A stretch of DNA of 64,000 bases from Rapana venosa (GCA_028751875.1 CM054153.1:19782953-19846952); one strand, 5' to 3'. Positions 10,914 through 22,860 are shown, counted from the stretch's first letter. A program made the numbers and translations. Notes: a model not told the origin generated them from the sequence alone.

Positions 10914-10950
<37 letters not shown>

Positions 10951-11274
10951 AGCATTACAAAGCATCCCCCTCCAAAAATATAACAAAAAAACCACACACA
11001 CACCTACACACACACTTCTCAATGGTCGATAGATAGTAAACAGAAAATATTAGATGATTCATTGAACCGAGCTGTCTGCTTTTCAGTTTTTCTTTTGAAC
11101 GTCATCAGCTGCTAAGCAAGCATACAATTTTTGTTTTTGTTTTTGAACAGAACCACAACTACAGAAGAGAACAGCCTGTAACTTTCTGGACTGAACATAA
11201 GGATAAAGTTCATGTAAGTGCAATGATACGTGTGTGTGTGTGTGTGTGTGAGAGTGTGTGTATAGTTGAGTGAC

Positions 11275-11359
<85 letters not shown>

Positions 11360-12600
11360 ATACACATGCTTATATTAATTTGTATGCATAGAAATTTCCA
11401 TACCATTATTAAAGGGCTCTTTTACGTGTGTGTAATGCATGCTGCACATGGGACTGCAGTTTATTATCTCATCTGAAAGACTAACAATCCAGACTTCCAC
11501 TCTTGTGTAGGGAATGGGAGGAAAGTCTGGCTGCGGATTAGAATTAAACTTTCACTTTGTAGACAGGTGTGTAACTGCTAGAGCATCAGTTCACACTATA
11601 CGCAGTAACACTGCAGAAAGAAAAAAAAAGAAACTAGTTTGAAATCTTTCAGCAGTGTGGTGCTGGATTTATATCTGAATATCTCTGCACAGTTGTTTTT
11701 TTCTACTACCAGTAAAGTTAAGTGCTGACAGTAATAGCAGTTCTGTTTATTAAATTAAAAATATTGAATTAAAAAAAAAGAAGAAGAAGAAAAAGAACCC
11801 CTCATGGGTACACCAGGGGCATGTTAGTATAAATAGAATACCAACCTTCTGGAAACTGTGCTGAGAATTCCCTCTTTTCTATCCCTCTCGTTATTTCTGC
11901 CTTGTTCCTTCCTGTCACCTCCTTCTTGTCTATTTTCTATCTTTTTGGTTCATTCTTCTTTTTTTCCCCCCAGAAAGACTTAAAAGATAACAAATCTCTC
12001 CTAAGCCGAAATATGCGCTAGGCCTGACTTGTCAGGTGTTTAATGGCAGCGCAGTGCATTTTCGCTCTATGACAGACAATGATAGTTGCTGAGTATTCAA
12101 CAAAGAAGAAGCAAAAAAAAAATTTTTTAAATTAATTGCAAGAACAGAGCAGTTTCTGCAGGTTACAGAAATTTCTTGGAATATCTACTTGGCAAAAAAG
12201 ATAATCTTTAATTTTTCAACTCACCTTTCAAATTATGATTCATCCTCTGTGTGTGTGCTTTTAGTTTTTGTGTGTGGTGTAGATTCATTTTCCATCAAAA
12301 GCATTCAGTTTTCATCTATGTGTACTAACATGTACCAACTCATTCTCACTTTATTTACCCTGTCTCTCTTCCGTTCTAAACATGTAAAAGTAGCCAGTGG
12401 CTCTGTAGTAAAAAGAGGTCATAAAAGTATCAGCATGAGATACAATATTTCATCTACCATTCTGGTTATCCTGGCAGGGCGTGACGGCTGTCAAGACAAG
12501 GGACACTGTCTTCAGGCGTAACGATTCCTTTTCCAAGCCCATATTTGAGTGGTGGGAAGAACCCATGCCGTACGAGTTAGAAAACTACCCCAAAATGTGA
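9128..12600 (+). CDS. Unrecognised small protein, last four exons (108+ aa)
   Basis: Four exons with canonical splice sites and consistent phases: 9128-9173, 9827-9938, 11151-11213 and 12478-12600, ending in TGA. The first has a good acceptor (TTATCTGTCTTAG) and so may not be the first exon, but it contains in-frame ATGs from 9145, giving 108 residues. The product is acidic at its N-terminal end (VVSDPDPEPTDFR, DYDFDF) and basic/aromatic afterwards (NYRREQPVTFW, RDTVFRRNDSFSKPIFEWW), ending in MPYELENYPKM. It has no signal peptide, membrane segment or domain that I recognise. The short length and the F-R-R-N, S-K-P-I, aromatic-rich style recall small ciliary microtubule inner proteins, but that is only an impression. 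A 3' UTR to about 13150 contains AATAAA at 13127. The introns hold repeat family C (11.8-12.1 kb), a SINE tail and poly-C tracts. Confidence 0.65.
9193..9275 (-). mobile_element. LINE 3'-tail fragment (same family as 1119-2853)
   Basis: Reversed, it reads GAGCGCTTTGATTTG, then AAGATTCAGCGCTATATAAATTCCATA, abbreviated here to its two cores CAGCGCTATATAAATTCC and GCGCTTTGATTTG, and ends in ATT repeats. These cores match the end of the LINE at about 2690-2760. It is a very short 5'-truncated insertion in the first intron of the gene at 9128-12600. Confidence 0.75.
9597..9626 (+). repeat. Poly-C run followed by CA/CT repeats
   Basis: About 29 consecutive C residues, then CACACA and TCTC tracts to about 9705. 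Similar long C runs recur at 10908-10947, 18275-18298, 26311-26340, 34588-34606, 46907-46925 and 51244-51259. Confidence 0.95.
10617..10757 (+). mobile_element. T1 tail fragment of a SINE
   Basis: Only the 3' module is present: GAAGTTAGAATGTGGGTACC, GGTGGGCACATGGTCACA and a degenerate GGTTAACCTTAGTGCTGTAG. It is more diverged than the other T1 copies, suggesting an old insertion. Confidence 0.6.
11231..11357 (+). repeat. Compound GT/CT/TA/GT microsatellite
   Basis: Consecutive (GT)n, (CT)n, (TA)n and (GT)n blocks start 18 bases after the donor of the third exon of the upstream gene. This may make that intron length-polymorphic. Confidence 0.9.
11798..12113 (+). mobile_element. Interspersed repeat family C
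   Basis: Sense-strand copy inside the last intron of the 9128-12600 gene. It contains a strong 3' splice-site-like motif (TTCTTTTTTTCCCCCCAG before AAAGACTT), the CCTGACTTGTCAGG palindrome and an AACAAAGAAGAAG end. Confidence 0.7.
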
Positions 12601-13402
12601 CACATTGCTGAAGTTTTAACTAAACAAATTTTACATCTTGTTTGCTCAAGCTGCCCTTATGAACATGTTTACTTTTGAATGATACATTTTTCTAGTCATT
12701 CTGAGATTTGACGTCTCGATTTTTATTTTTGATAAATTGTTCTCGAAGTCTACCATTAGCTGCCTCTAGATAAGAGTCATTTTATATCTTTTGAGGTAAA
12801 ATTTTAAGTTAGACTGATCAGTGTTTTGAGAAAAAAAAATTCAGATATTTAAACACTTTGTACATAAGGAAATGAATACTTGTAAACTGCATGCTTGATG
12901 ATCAAAGTTGCCCTGGGTATAAAAAAAAAAAAAAAGGCACAAAAATAGAAAGCACATCACACGTCATCAGTTTTAATGAAAGTTACACCATGCTGATATC
13001 TTCTCTATTATCTCCCTTATTTTGTATTTGCTGGTGAAACAATCCTGATCAACCACTGATGTAGCTTTTCTTTTTTTTCTTCTGCCTGCAAGGATTCTAG
13101 GTCATGTGAAATAAATCTGGCCGGTTAATAAAAACTTGTAGGTCATCAGTAGACTCAAATTGAATGCTCCATTAAATCCTTTAAACGCCAGTGCATTATT
13201 ATTATGTTTAGAGATTTGATCTTGTCTGTCTGTGTGTGAGTGATGAATGAAGAAGTGCCATAAAAACAACTAAATAATGTGTGTTTGTTTGTGTGTGTTT
13301 GCACACATGTTTGTAGAAAGTGCTTGACTCTAATGGCTGTCTTTGTCAGACCAGTCACTTTTATGGCAGTTGCTGATTTTCTTCAAAATTAATCTCTCAC
13401 TT

Positions 13403-13868
13403 TGAAATGTGAACGCCATGTTCAGCATTATTTTAGGGACTTTCACAAATGTGAGTGCCATGTTCAGCATTATTGTAGGGACTTTCACAAATGCGGACGC
13501 CATGTTCAGCATTATTTTAGGGACTTTCACAAATGCGGACACCATGTTCAGCATTATTTTAGGGACTTTCACAAATGTGGACACCATGGTTCAGCATTAT
13601 TGTAAGGACTTTCACAAATGTGGACGCCATGTTCAGCATTATTTTAGGGACTTTCACAAATGCGGACACCATGTTCAGCATTATTTTAGGGACTTTCACA
13701 AATGTGGACACCATGGTTCAGCATTATTGTAAGGACTTTCACAAATGTGGACGCCATGTTCAGCATTATTTTAGGGACTTTCACAAATGTGAGTGCCATG
13801 TTCAGCATTATTGTAGGGACTTTCACAAATGTGGACGCCATGTTCAGCATTATTTTAGGGACTTTCAA
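13403..13868 (+). repeat. 42-bp minisatellite
   Basis: About 11 units of 42 bp built around ATGTTCAGCATTATTTTAGG and GACTTTCACAAATG with variable GTGAGTGCC, GCGGACGCC and GTGGACACC segments. The unit length is a multiple of three and lacks stops, so open frames appear on both strands; two units carry an extra G that shifts the frame. A three-unit block of about 127 bp is itself repeated (about 13543-13669 and 13670-13796). No evidence of translation. Confidence 0.95.
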
Positions 13869-14470
13869 AGAAAATCATATCTAATTTTTGTTTCAGACTT
13901 TAAATGAAACAATAACATGCCTTTTATTTAAATATATTTTTCCTTCTAAAATGTAATTATGGGGAAGGATTTACCCAGTGGTAAGAGTAGTGGACTAGAG
14001 ATCTAATGACAACCTCAAGCAGCTGACAGATTACCCTTTTCAACCTTGTGATTCAGACAGACCATTCCAAACATGTTCATTTCGACCTGTCATTGCAAAA
14101 AGGATGAACTGCAACAGGGAACATTTGAAAGGGGTATAACTATAAGGTAAAGGTCCCTGTGTGTCCTGAGGCTTCAGTCCACATTCACAAAACACACACT
14201 CTCCTGAGCAATGTAACCTTAACTGAGCATTGATTGGCTGAAGGATGCAAGCAATCAGTTTGAGATAGAGCAGGACTTATTCAAAATGGTCAGGTTGAAC
14301 CCAATGCCTAGACTGACTGAGAGACATTTACAGTTCAGGATCTGTTTCGCTCCAACCAACATGACCTAACAGTGCAGGAGGCATGTTTGTCTCTGTTGAT
14401 TTAGGGTTCTGGTTTGACTAAGCTAGCTATCTGAAAGGATTTTTTCTGTGGATTGACACATTTTTTCTTC
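13869..14470. other. Intergenic sequence without a recognisable gene
   Basis: 13963-14010 has a weak A-box-like ACCCAGTGGTAAGAG and may be a decayed SINE head. The rest has no open frame, repeat or RNA signal that I can support. Confidence 0.4.
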
Positions 14471-14793
14471 CCCCGTGGAGATGCCGGGGGCCTGACGGTA
14501 TAAAAAGCATCTCCACCTTATGGAAATTTTGTGCTAGGAATTTTCTCTTTTTTTATCCCTCTCTTTGTGTCTGCTTGTTCCTTTTCTTCCTGTCACTTTC
14601 TTCTTGTCTATTTTCTGACTTCTTGGTCCATTCTGCTGCCTTTTTCCCCAGAAAGATTTGAAATATAACAATTCTCTCCCATGCCGAAGTTGGATGCACT
14701 GGGCCTGGCTTGTCAGGTGCTTAATGGCAGTGCAACGCATTTTTATGCGCATGATAAACAGTAGTTGCTGTCTGAGCAGTCAACAAAGAAAAG
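14471..14793 (+). mobile_element. Interspersed repeat family C
   Basis: Near-full copy from CCCCCGTGGAGATGCCGGGG to GTCAACAAAGAAAAG. It shares the polypyrimidine-CCCCAG-AAAGA block and GGGCCTGGCTTGTCAGG with the other copies. Confidence 0.75.
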
Positions 14794-14829
14794 ACATATT
14801 TTGTTCTGATTCCACTTCCCTGCAAGTCC

Positions 14830-15370
14830 TTTGGATTTTATTTTATTGTATTCTTTTATTTCAAGGATATCAGAAATAAGCATGCATGTGCTTTCTTTCT
14901 TTTAACATCCAGTCTCTGTGTGCATGCGGTTTTGTAAATTTTGTTATCCATTCCAATGAGACTCAAAACCAAGGTCTTGTGTGCAGACACATGCAGTATT
15001 TATTATTATTATTTATTTTATACCACTTTAAATCACGAGATTTCTCCACGTAAAATTTCGGGCTGCTCTCCCCGGGGAGAGCGCGTCACCACAAGAGCAG
15101 CGCCACCATTTTGTGTGTGTTATACTATAACTAGTATCATCTTGCTCACATATTACTTAAAATCCTGTCCATCTTTCATAGATTAGAAGAGTGTCAGCTA
15201 TGGCTGTGACTATGGCTGACCCTATGAAAACCCGTTGTTTTTCGGAAGAGTAGGCCATTGTGTGCGGTGGGAACGGATGACAAAATTTACAAAACTGCAT
15301 ACACACAGGGATTGGATGAAAAAAAGCACCTGAGTGCTTATTCCATTATCCTCAAATAAAAGAATAATAA
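14830..15370. mobile_element. Two opposed family A fragments around a family D fragment
   Basis: 14830-14998 is a minus-strand T2 tail plus part of the central domain. 15000-15165 is a minus-strand family D tail with CTGCTCTCCCCGGGGAGAGC, an inverted repeat. 15218-15370 is a plus-strand family A central domain and T2 tail. The two T2 tails face each other and could pair as an inverted repeat. No gene lies here. Confidence 0.6.
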
Positions 15371-16204
15371 ACTTGACACCAGCAAGCAATCTGCATCTTG
15401 CAGAAAAAATGGGCACTCCCAGCTTCGGCTTGCCTCAAAAACACAGTGCCTGAAAATTTTTCCCCCTAATTTTATTTCAAAATATCATGGCCACATACCA
15501 AAGTACTATGCCAGGAACATGCCCTTGAGTTATATATTCTATGAAATCATCCTGAATCATTTGCATAAATTTTGTTGCATCGGAACTTGGAAGTTTGTCG
15601 TCTCTGTGAAAAGTGTCTTTTCAGAGTGGAAATTTGAATTAGAAAGGTTAACAATATACCTGCTTTTTTTGTTGTTGTTCCGGATTCATATGTACAGCAG
15701 AAGAATGTGAAAGTCGGAACAGAAATTTCCCATTCATTTTGACTTTTCTGTCAGGATCCTAATAAAGTGAAATGGTTGGTTCATCAGTTACTCGCGACTC
15801 AGAGAACATAAGTGCACATGCAGAAATCACTGAGCTTACCATGATATAGCAGGTGTTGTCTTTTTTTCCCAGTATTGTGGAAATGACTTTAAGTAAAACA
15901 TCAGGAATATTGAGGAGTCCACAGTTGAAGAGGTTCATGTGGTCTGAATAATGATTCTAGTAACCCACTGCTGGGTGTTTTTAAAAAATTATTTCCCTTT
16001 AGGTCTAACTTGTTTGAAAATGCCTTCTGTATCAGTGACTAATAACGGAAGGTAGCTGTTACAAAGTTTGGTTGGGTTTTAGGTTTGGTTGTGGTTTTTT
16101 TTCTATGCTCTCTCTCTCTCTCTCCCTTTTTCTTTCTCTCTTGATCATTCTGTTCTCCCACTTTCTCTGTCATCACATCACAAAGAATCTTGGTTTTGTC
16201 AGTT

Positions 16205-16210
16205 TTTATT
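16205..16210 (-). promoter_or_regulatory. Probable poly(A) signal of RBM8A
   Basis: AATAAA on the minus strand, about 260 bases after the RBM8A stop codon. It is the first full hexamer I find downstream of the gene, so a 3' UTR of roughly 280 bases is inferred. Confidence 0.5.
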
Positions 16211-16468
16211 GGACAACGAAAACACAATTTTTTTCCCTTTCTCACTCTCTCAGTGTCACAGTCAGAGTTTTTCCAAACACAAAAAAATGGGAAAATGAAC
16301 TTTTCTGATATATACAGGAAAAAAGGGCAGTCCTACATGACAGTGCTGCCTTGCGCCATAAAAAACTTGAATAGTATGACAACTTACAGGTGAAAATGAA
16401 ACTAAACTGTTTTAAAACAACAAGGAAAAATTGGAACAAGCACACCCACACTCATATACAAAATGTGT

Positions 16469-19400
16469 TCATCGACGTCTACGATCATCTCCACGACTCG
16501 TTCTTCTGCTTTTTCTGAAACAAAAGACCATACATCATGGTATCGTTATGCTTACTGACACATTCTACTGTTGCAATTCAAATTGTACAATAGGAAAATA
16601 TATATTATAAGTAACACAGCAACCAGCTGAAAGCTGTAAAGTTGAAAATAAAATTGCACGAGTAGTCTATGGCTGATCATAACTGGTGATAAAACCCAAC
16701 TCATATCATGTGATGTTTGAGGATGGAGGAAACCGATGCCTACTCTTAGTACTAGTTTGGAAAAGACAACTCTTATAGGTGAAGGGATGGGACTGACAAC
16801 CCAACAAATGAGTTATTGTTACCCAAGTTATTCTGACGTAATTAAAGGTTAAAAAAAGAAAGAAGAAAATAATCACAAATACCACTTAATTCTGATTTAG
16901 TACTTGAAATAACTATTTAGGAAACCATAACTCAAAGGAATTAAGAAATCATAATAAGTTGGAACACCTACTTTCCATCCAAGCATAACATATAGCAAAT
17001 TACAAACAGATTAAAATTTGCTTAAATGAAATATTGATTTCGTAATTGCTGAGCGCTATTACTTCTTGCTACAAAAGAGAAAAAAAAAGACTAGTAGAAG
17101 CAATAGTGAAGCCACTTCATGGTAGATTAAAAAAAAAAAAAGTTGGATATCAACCCCCCCCCATTCCTTTTGTTTATTTATTATTCACTTACTTATTTAT
17201 ATGTAGAATCACTTTGTGGTAAATAAAGCTAAGTTGGATATCAGTATAAACTATTGTCACTTTTTCTTTCCTCTTCCTTTTATCTTTTGTAGTCCCTTAA
17301 TAGTAAATTAGAGACGGATAAACAATTTTTTTTCCATTTTCCTTTTATTCATTTATTTATTTTACTGGGGGGTGGGGGGGGTCAGAACATGGTACATGAC
17401 AGTTAGATACTGTTTTTAAAAAAAAGATTTCATTCTTTTTCTTTTCTTTAAAAAATTTTTTTTAATTAAAAAAAAAAGTTTATAAAAGTATGTTTCACTT
17501 ACTTGTTCTGCTGAGGTCCACGGACGAAACACCAATCCACAGACAGTTTCTGTCCCAGTAGATCTGCACCATTCAGACCATCCAGCGCTCTCTGGGCCTC
17601 CTTGAACGTCTCATACTCAATCAGTGCGTAGCCCTAGCACCAGACCAGCAAACACAACAATTACAATCAGCAATGTTGGATTTCTCAATAGACACATGCA
17701 GCTCACATAAAGAGAGGGGGGGGAATGTTGATTGGACTTATGCTAGTTGGTAACATCTCACTATTTTTTGTCATTTGTGAATGCAGATTATATCGTGAAA
17801 AGGCTGAATGCCTCCCTCCATCCTTCCACTCTTAAACCTCCAACCCTGCAGCCAATACCTTTGCCAGAAACGTCCATGTACACACCCTGGTACAGTTTTT
17901 GTTTTTTTCAAGCAGCGTCCAAGTGAGCTATTACTGCTAGGTTGCCCCTGTTACTATTTTGTCCTTTATTCATAGCAAAATAGGAATGTGACAAAACTTT
18001 TACTACGCAACATGAAGAGAGGGGGGAAAAAAAAGGCCCTCAGAAATTAAGTCCTAGGATGATGTAGGTTCTCACCTTCAGGAACCCTGTGCGGCGATCC
18101 AGGTTCAGGTGAAGGTTCTTGATGTCTCCAAACTCCCCAAAAGCATCTCTGATGTCCTCCTCCTGAGCTTCCTCATGGACGTTGGTTGCAAACAGGATCC
18201 AGCCCTCCACAGCTGAAAATCCAGGTAGATACTTGTGATATATATACACACAGTACTCTTTCAAAAAGCTGCCCCCCCCCCCCCCCCCCCCCCCCCCCTT
18301 CCCCAAAACAAGGTTTTAATTTATGACAGTAATTTTTGAATGCAACCCTTCAGTTGATATTTAACAGCCAGAATCAACAAGGCGATTTAATGTTTTTTCC
18401 AGAAACATTTTAGCAAGGTCTTTAAACTATCTCACAGAAATGTGGCGATATTTCTCTTAGTATGACATTTATATTTATCTATCGTATGACTTTGTTGTGC
18501 ACCCAATTTGGACACAAATATTGTACATAACCTTTTTTTTTTTTTTAAATCAAATCTCATTTACTGGAAAGCTATGTTTCCCTTTTGAAAGCACTGCATA
18601 TATCTGCAAAAACTTCATTCTCCTTCCCATACATGTAACAAAACATTACAGTCTATCTATCTTTTGACATGTAGACAATAGACATATTTAATAAGCAATA
18701 TTCTAAATTCTTAAAAATGATGAACTTGGAAAACAAGACAAATTAGGTACTATAAACTTAAAATTGAATAGCCAGGAGATAACTGAAAGGACTTTATCCA
18801 AAAATGAAAGGGAACATAGCAGGAAAACAAAACCAAAAGTTAAGGTGTCAAGCTGATATGAAACTGAAAAGGACCGATAGCCAGGGAGGAAACTGAAAAG
18901 GACCGATAGCCAGGGAGGAAACTGAAAAGGACTGATAGCCAGGGAGGAAACTGAAAAGGACCGATAGCCAGGGAGGAAACTGAAAAGGACTGATAGCCAG
19001 GGATGAAACTGAAAAGGACTGATAGCCAGGGAGGAAACTGAAAAGGACTGATAGCCGGGAGAAACTGAAAGGACTGTAGCCAGGGATGAAACTGAAAAAG
19101 GACCGATAGCCAGGGAGGAAACTGAAAAGGACCGATAGCCAGGGAGGAAACTGAAAAGGACCGATAGCCAGGGAGGAAACTGAAAAGGACCGATAGCCAG
19201 GGAGGAAACTGAAAAGGACTGATAGCCAGGGATGAAACTGAAAAAGGACTGACATCTCTGAGGTCCTGGTCCATCAGCAGCACTGGGGGTCTCCTCCTCC
19301 ACCTCCATCACCTCATACTGCTCCACATCCCCACGTGTAGGGCCCTCTGAAATATTATATAGGATACATTTTATACAGTCAACTCAACAGCATTGATTTC

Positions 19401-22400
19401 TACCACACCCATCCTCATACACGAGCTTAAAAAAGCGTTTTCTTCTCATCCTATGTGCATGTGTTTGAAATACACCAGAGTGCGGACTTGTATCCATGGA
19501 AATGGAGTATGTAGGTGAGTCTGTATTCAAACTGTTTGTAGTCATGTGAATGTGAGAGACAGTGCTTGTGTTTTTGAGCATGTACGTTACATATGAAGTG
19601 TAGTCAACCTGGAATCAAGATCATAAGTTAACTTGTACATTGTGTGTGCAGGTGCATTGCAAGCTGTTTCTATGGGTTCTGTGCATAAAAGATCTGACTG
19701 AGAAGTTAATAAGCATACATATAACTAGTATAGTGTTAGCCACAGTGACATGCTCTGGATATTGGAAAGCATAGTATTTGAGTGTTCTTTGCTTTCAATA
19801 TTAAAGTAGTTGCATTGCCATAGCCACTTACAACTAGTTACAGGCCATTCACATCCTAGCTTTCTTTTCAAAATTATCTAAACAAGAAAGTTTCCACAGT
19901 GTATAATTTTCAATTTGTCATCATTACTTTTTTTTAAAACACAAAATACTGTGCAGAGCTGTTTTTCCTTATGTAAGTTATTATGAATTGAGAATCCCCA
20001 TGAAATGCACAATGGTATGCTATAAGCTTGAATTTCAAACCTTTTTAGCAAGCATACCTCAAAGATGATGGGTAGTATGACAATGAAAAAGAACAAATCT
20101 TGAATGTGTGTATTTGATGTGGTTGTAGAGAATGGACAATTCTCTCTGCCACAGAAAAATGAAAAACAGAACCATCAATTTTGAACTATTGTTCACCACA
20201 GCTTGAATGTTATTTTATTTTAACCATTACTGGCATTAGTAAAGAAAATAAAACAAATACTGCTACAAACTTGTATGAAATCAGAGACATAAAAACTTTA
20301 GATTGAAGTAATGACAAAAGCAAATGAAGGAAAAAAGAACCCATGAAGTTCTAAACTTAAAAAGAAAAACAAAGCTACGTAGCTTTGGTTGTGACATTTT
20401 GTACAGTTGTAAGGAACCCTCATGTCAGGACTCTTCTTCATCAAAGTCGCATTTAGACTTTGGAAAACTGTCAGTCCTTATAAAAACAAACAAACCGAAA
20501 AGGCATCACATTTTAACCAAGAAATATTCTTCATGAATTAAACAAAGCACTGAGTAACAAAATCACAACATGAACAATTGTTTGCCACCTTGGCTGTCAA
20601 TAGAAGACTACTTTAGAACTTACCTCCATCAAAACCTCGGCCTTTCCTCTTCTTTGCCTTTTCTTTCAGCTTCTGTAGGCCTTCTGAAAATTGCAATTCA
20701 TAAAAGATCAGTATTGAAAAACAATATTTCTGTTACCTACTTATCTGTCCAGTACAAAATATTAATATATATGATAACTTGTCTAATACTGATCAACCTG
20801 AAATGCCCTTAAACCGAAGATCTGATAATTAAAGTAAAGGTTTATAAAAAAACCAACAACCAACACAAAAAAAACCCTTCTTCAAATGCCATGGATTTGA
20901 ATCTCTCTGCACACTATACGCTAAAAACTGAAGATATACAATAACAAAATAAAATAACAGCAATGTGAGTACTGACAAATGTTTTTCTAATAATTCACAC
21001 ACACCCCTCCCCCACCATTTATCTATTAATAAATTAGTATTAATCTTAAAGTAAAGCCCTACTGACAGCATTGTTTTAAAAGAATGTCACAACTTGGTAA
21101 CATTTTAGGTATGATGCCTTGTAACTGTTCGAAACATTTAAGATATTTCTTATTAGATCTATAAAAAGGAAAGATTATGAAATATATATATATAAATTAT
21201 CTCGCTACAGAACTTTCACAATGGGTGACAAACTAACAATCTTCACAATGGTAACTTAATTAATAATATATAGTTACAATCTTCTCAAACTAAGGGAGAT
21301 TATTTTTTTAAATCTCTCTCTCTCTCAGTCCCTGCGTAGTGTGTGTGCATATCACACACCCACTACTGCATTCATGTAATATCTCACACATATGGCACAC
21401 ACATGATGATGGTTATTACTAATATTATTATTAGTTGATACTGCATCTCTCCCTTTGAATCTTTCTCACGTACACACAATGTGACACATGTATGCACACA
21501 TATAGTATACACATGGAAGAAAGCATACACATACACGCATGCAAGCAGTGAGCACGCACACACAAGTGCGTGTGCGCACACACACACACACACAAAAATC
21601 TAGCAAATCAAGATGACAACATCCACTTCTGTCACACAAGACTGAGCTCTCTTGAATGGACAAATGCTGAAGTGGAGACAAAAATGACCTCAAACATTAG
21701 CTGTCACTGTGTCAGTTGAATTTATTCCACTTTCAATGACTTTGTAAGTGTCTGTACACCACTGGTTCTAACCACTGATAATTATTTTTTTTAAGGGAAA
21801 AAAAGGAAAAGTAAAACAATTGAAAAAGAAATTAGAAATTGATTGAACTGTTTTTAGTGTTTATTAACACTAGTACTGTAGTAGTAACTAGTATCACAAT
21901 CAGTAGTAATTTAGTATGACAACATAGGTCCTACTGTGTTTATACCATGATAAATGTTTAAATAGTACCATGAGGTTATTCAAAATTTCTTTCTCTGCAC
22001 ATAAAATCATACTGTTATTGAATTTGGCAGCACATGGTCATTAGATGACAATTTCATGCTGATGTGCATGATTTTCGCATAAAATAATTATCACTGTTGA
22101 CACAAAAAATAATTCAGTGGATTTTAAAATGAAGCTGATGTATGTGACTTGTTTAATACCCCCATACCATTCGTGCATGAAAAGAAGATTTGAGGGTTTT
22201 TTTTAATAGTATAAATTGTAATTATCACAACAAATAATTAAGTGTATGTGACTTGTTTAATACCCCATACCATGGGTGCATGAAAAGAAGATTTGAGGTT
22301 ATTTTAGAGTATAAATTGTAATTATCACTGTTGACACAACAAATAATTCTGTGGATTTAAAAATGATGCTGATGTATGTGACTTCTTTAATACCCCCATA

Positions 22401-22857
22401 CCATTGGATGATGTGTGCATAAAAAGAAGATTTGGGTGTTTTTTTTTAATAGTATAAATTGTAATTATCACTGTTGATACAACAAATAATTCAGTGGATT
22501 TAAAAATGACGCTGATGTATGTGAGTTGTTTAATACCCCCATACCATGCGTGCATGAAAAGAAGATTTAGGTGTTTTTTTTTTTAAAGTATAAATTGTAT
22601 TCTACTTTATTAAACGGCGGCTTGTATAAAACGCATGCACTGCGTCTGTGGTTTACTTTTTAGGAGTACACAGTCACGGCTATCGTTCGCCACACTTGTA
22701 CAAAGCTGAAATTCGGTGTTTTAAGCTAGCTTCTGTTATAAAATTACATTAAAGAAAGTAGTACATGTCGTTATTACTTACGATCGCCTTCTTCGTCCAC
22801 CTCAAAATCGTCATTTTCTTCCTTCACGTCCACGCTCACATCCAACACGTCCGCCAT
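16469..22857 (-). CDS. RBM8A: RNA-binding protein 8A (Y14), exon junction complex core
   Basis: Y14 pairs with MAGOH in the exon junction complex deposited on spliced mRNA, acting in mRNA export, localisation and nonsense-mediated decay. Six coding exons in transcript order: 22782-22857, 20624-20683, 19254-19346, 18076-18212, 17503-17633 and 16469-16514. All introns are GT-AG and all phases agree, giving 180 residues (vertebrate Y14 is about 174). The protein starts [11 protein letters not shown], has an acidic N-terminus, the conserved [13 protein letters not shown] block (about 30-42), then one RRM (about 78-160) with RNP2 ILFATN and RNP1 GYALIEYE, the LNLDRRTG loop and VDWCFVRGP, and ends in an Arg-rich tail ([12 protein letters not shown]). 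Residues 43-75 are less conserved. The intron 3 donor GTCAGT is weak and merges with a minisatellite. The start codon overlaps a YY1-like motif. Confidence 0.97.
18275..18298 (+). repeat. Poly-C run in RBM8A intron 3
   Basis: About 24 C residues on the plus strand, so a G run in the RBM8A transcript roughly 65-85 nt upstream of the exon 4 acceptor. Confidence 0.9.
18857..19252 (-). repeat. 29-bp minisatellite filling the 5' end of RBM8A intron 3
   Basis: About 13-14 units of 29 bp. On the gene's sense strand each contains CAGTCCTTTTCAGTTTC and CTCCCTGGCTATC. The array begins inside the exon 3 donor: the CAGT of GTCAGT is already repeat sequence. The long frames seen across it come from the array and are not extensions of the gene. 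Confidence 0.95.
19347..20623 (-). other. RBM8A intron 2
   Basis: 1277 bases of A/T-rich sequence with no repeat family, RNA gene or exon that I can support. Confidence 0.7.
21300..21600. repeat. CA/CT-rich simple repeats in RBM8A intron 1
   Basis: Scattered CTCT, CACA and GTGTGC stretches. The Cys/Val and His/Thr frames here are artefacts. Confidence 0.7.
22066..22600 (+). repeat. About four tandem copies of a 100-150 bp unit in RBM8A intron 1
   Basis: The phrases AATTATCACTGTTGACACAA, GACTTGTTTAATACCCCCAT and GCATGAAAAGAAGATTTG recur in order near 22090, 22220 (shortened), 22320 and 22460. The second copy lacks the CTGTTGACA part. Unit length varies through T-run and internal deletions. 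Confidence 0.85.
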
Positions 22858-22860
22858 TTT
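22850..22860 (-). promoter_or_regulatory. YY1-like element overlapping the RBM8A start codon
   Basis: AAAATGGCGGA on the minus strand, close to the YY1 core (AANATGGCGGC). Here it includes the ATG. Elements just downstream of the transcription start are common in housekeeping promoters. An ETS-like CCGGAA lies about 40 bases further upstream. Confidence 0.5.

Noticed and set aside
13403..13868. CRISPR-like array
   Set aside because: Units are contiguous with no unique spacers, and the genome is eukaryotic; it is a minisatellite.
18703..19326. 207-, 147- and 135-residue repetitive frames (minus)
   Set aside because: They read through the 29-bp minisatellite of RBM8A intron 3; the true exon 3 ends at 19254.
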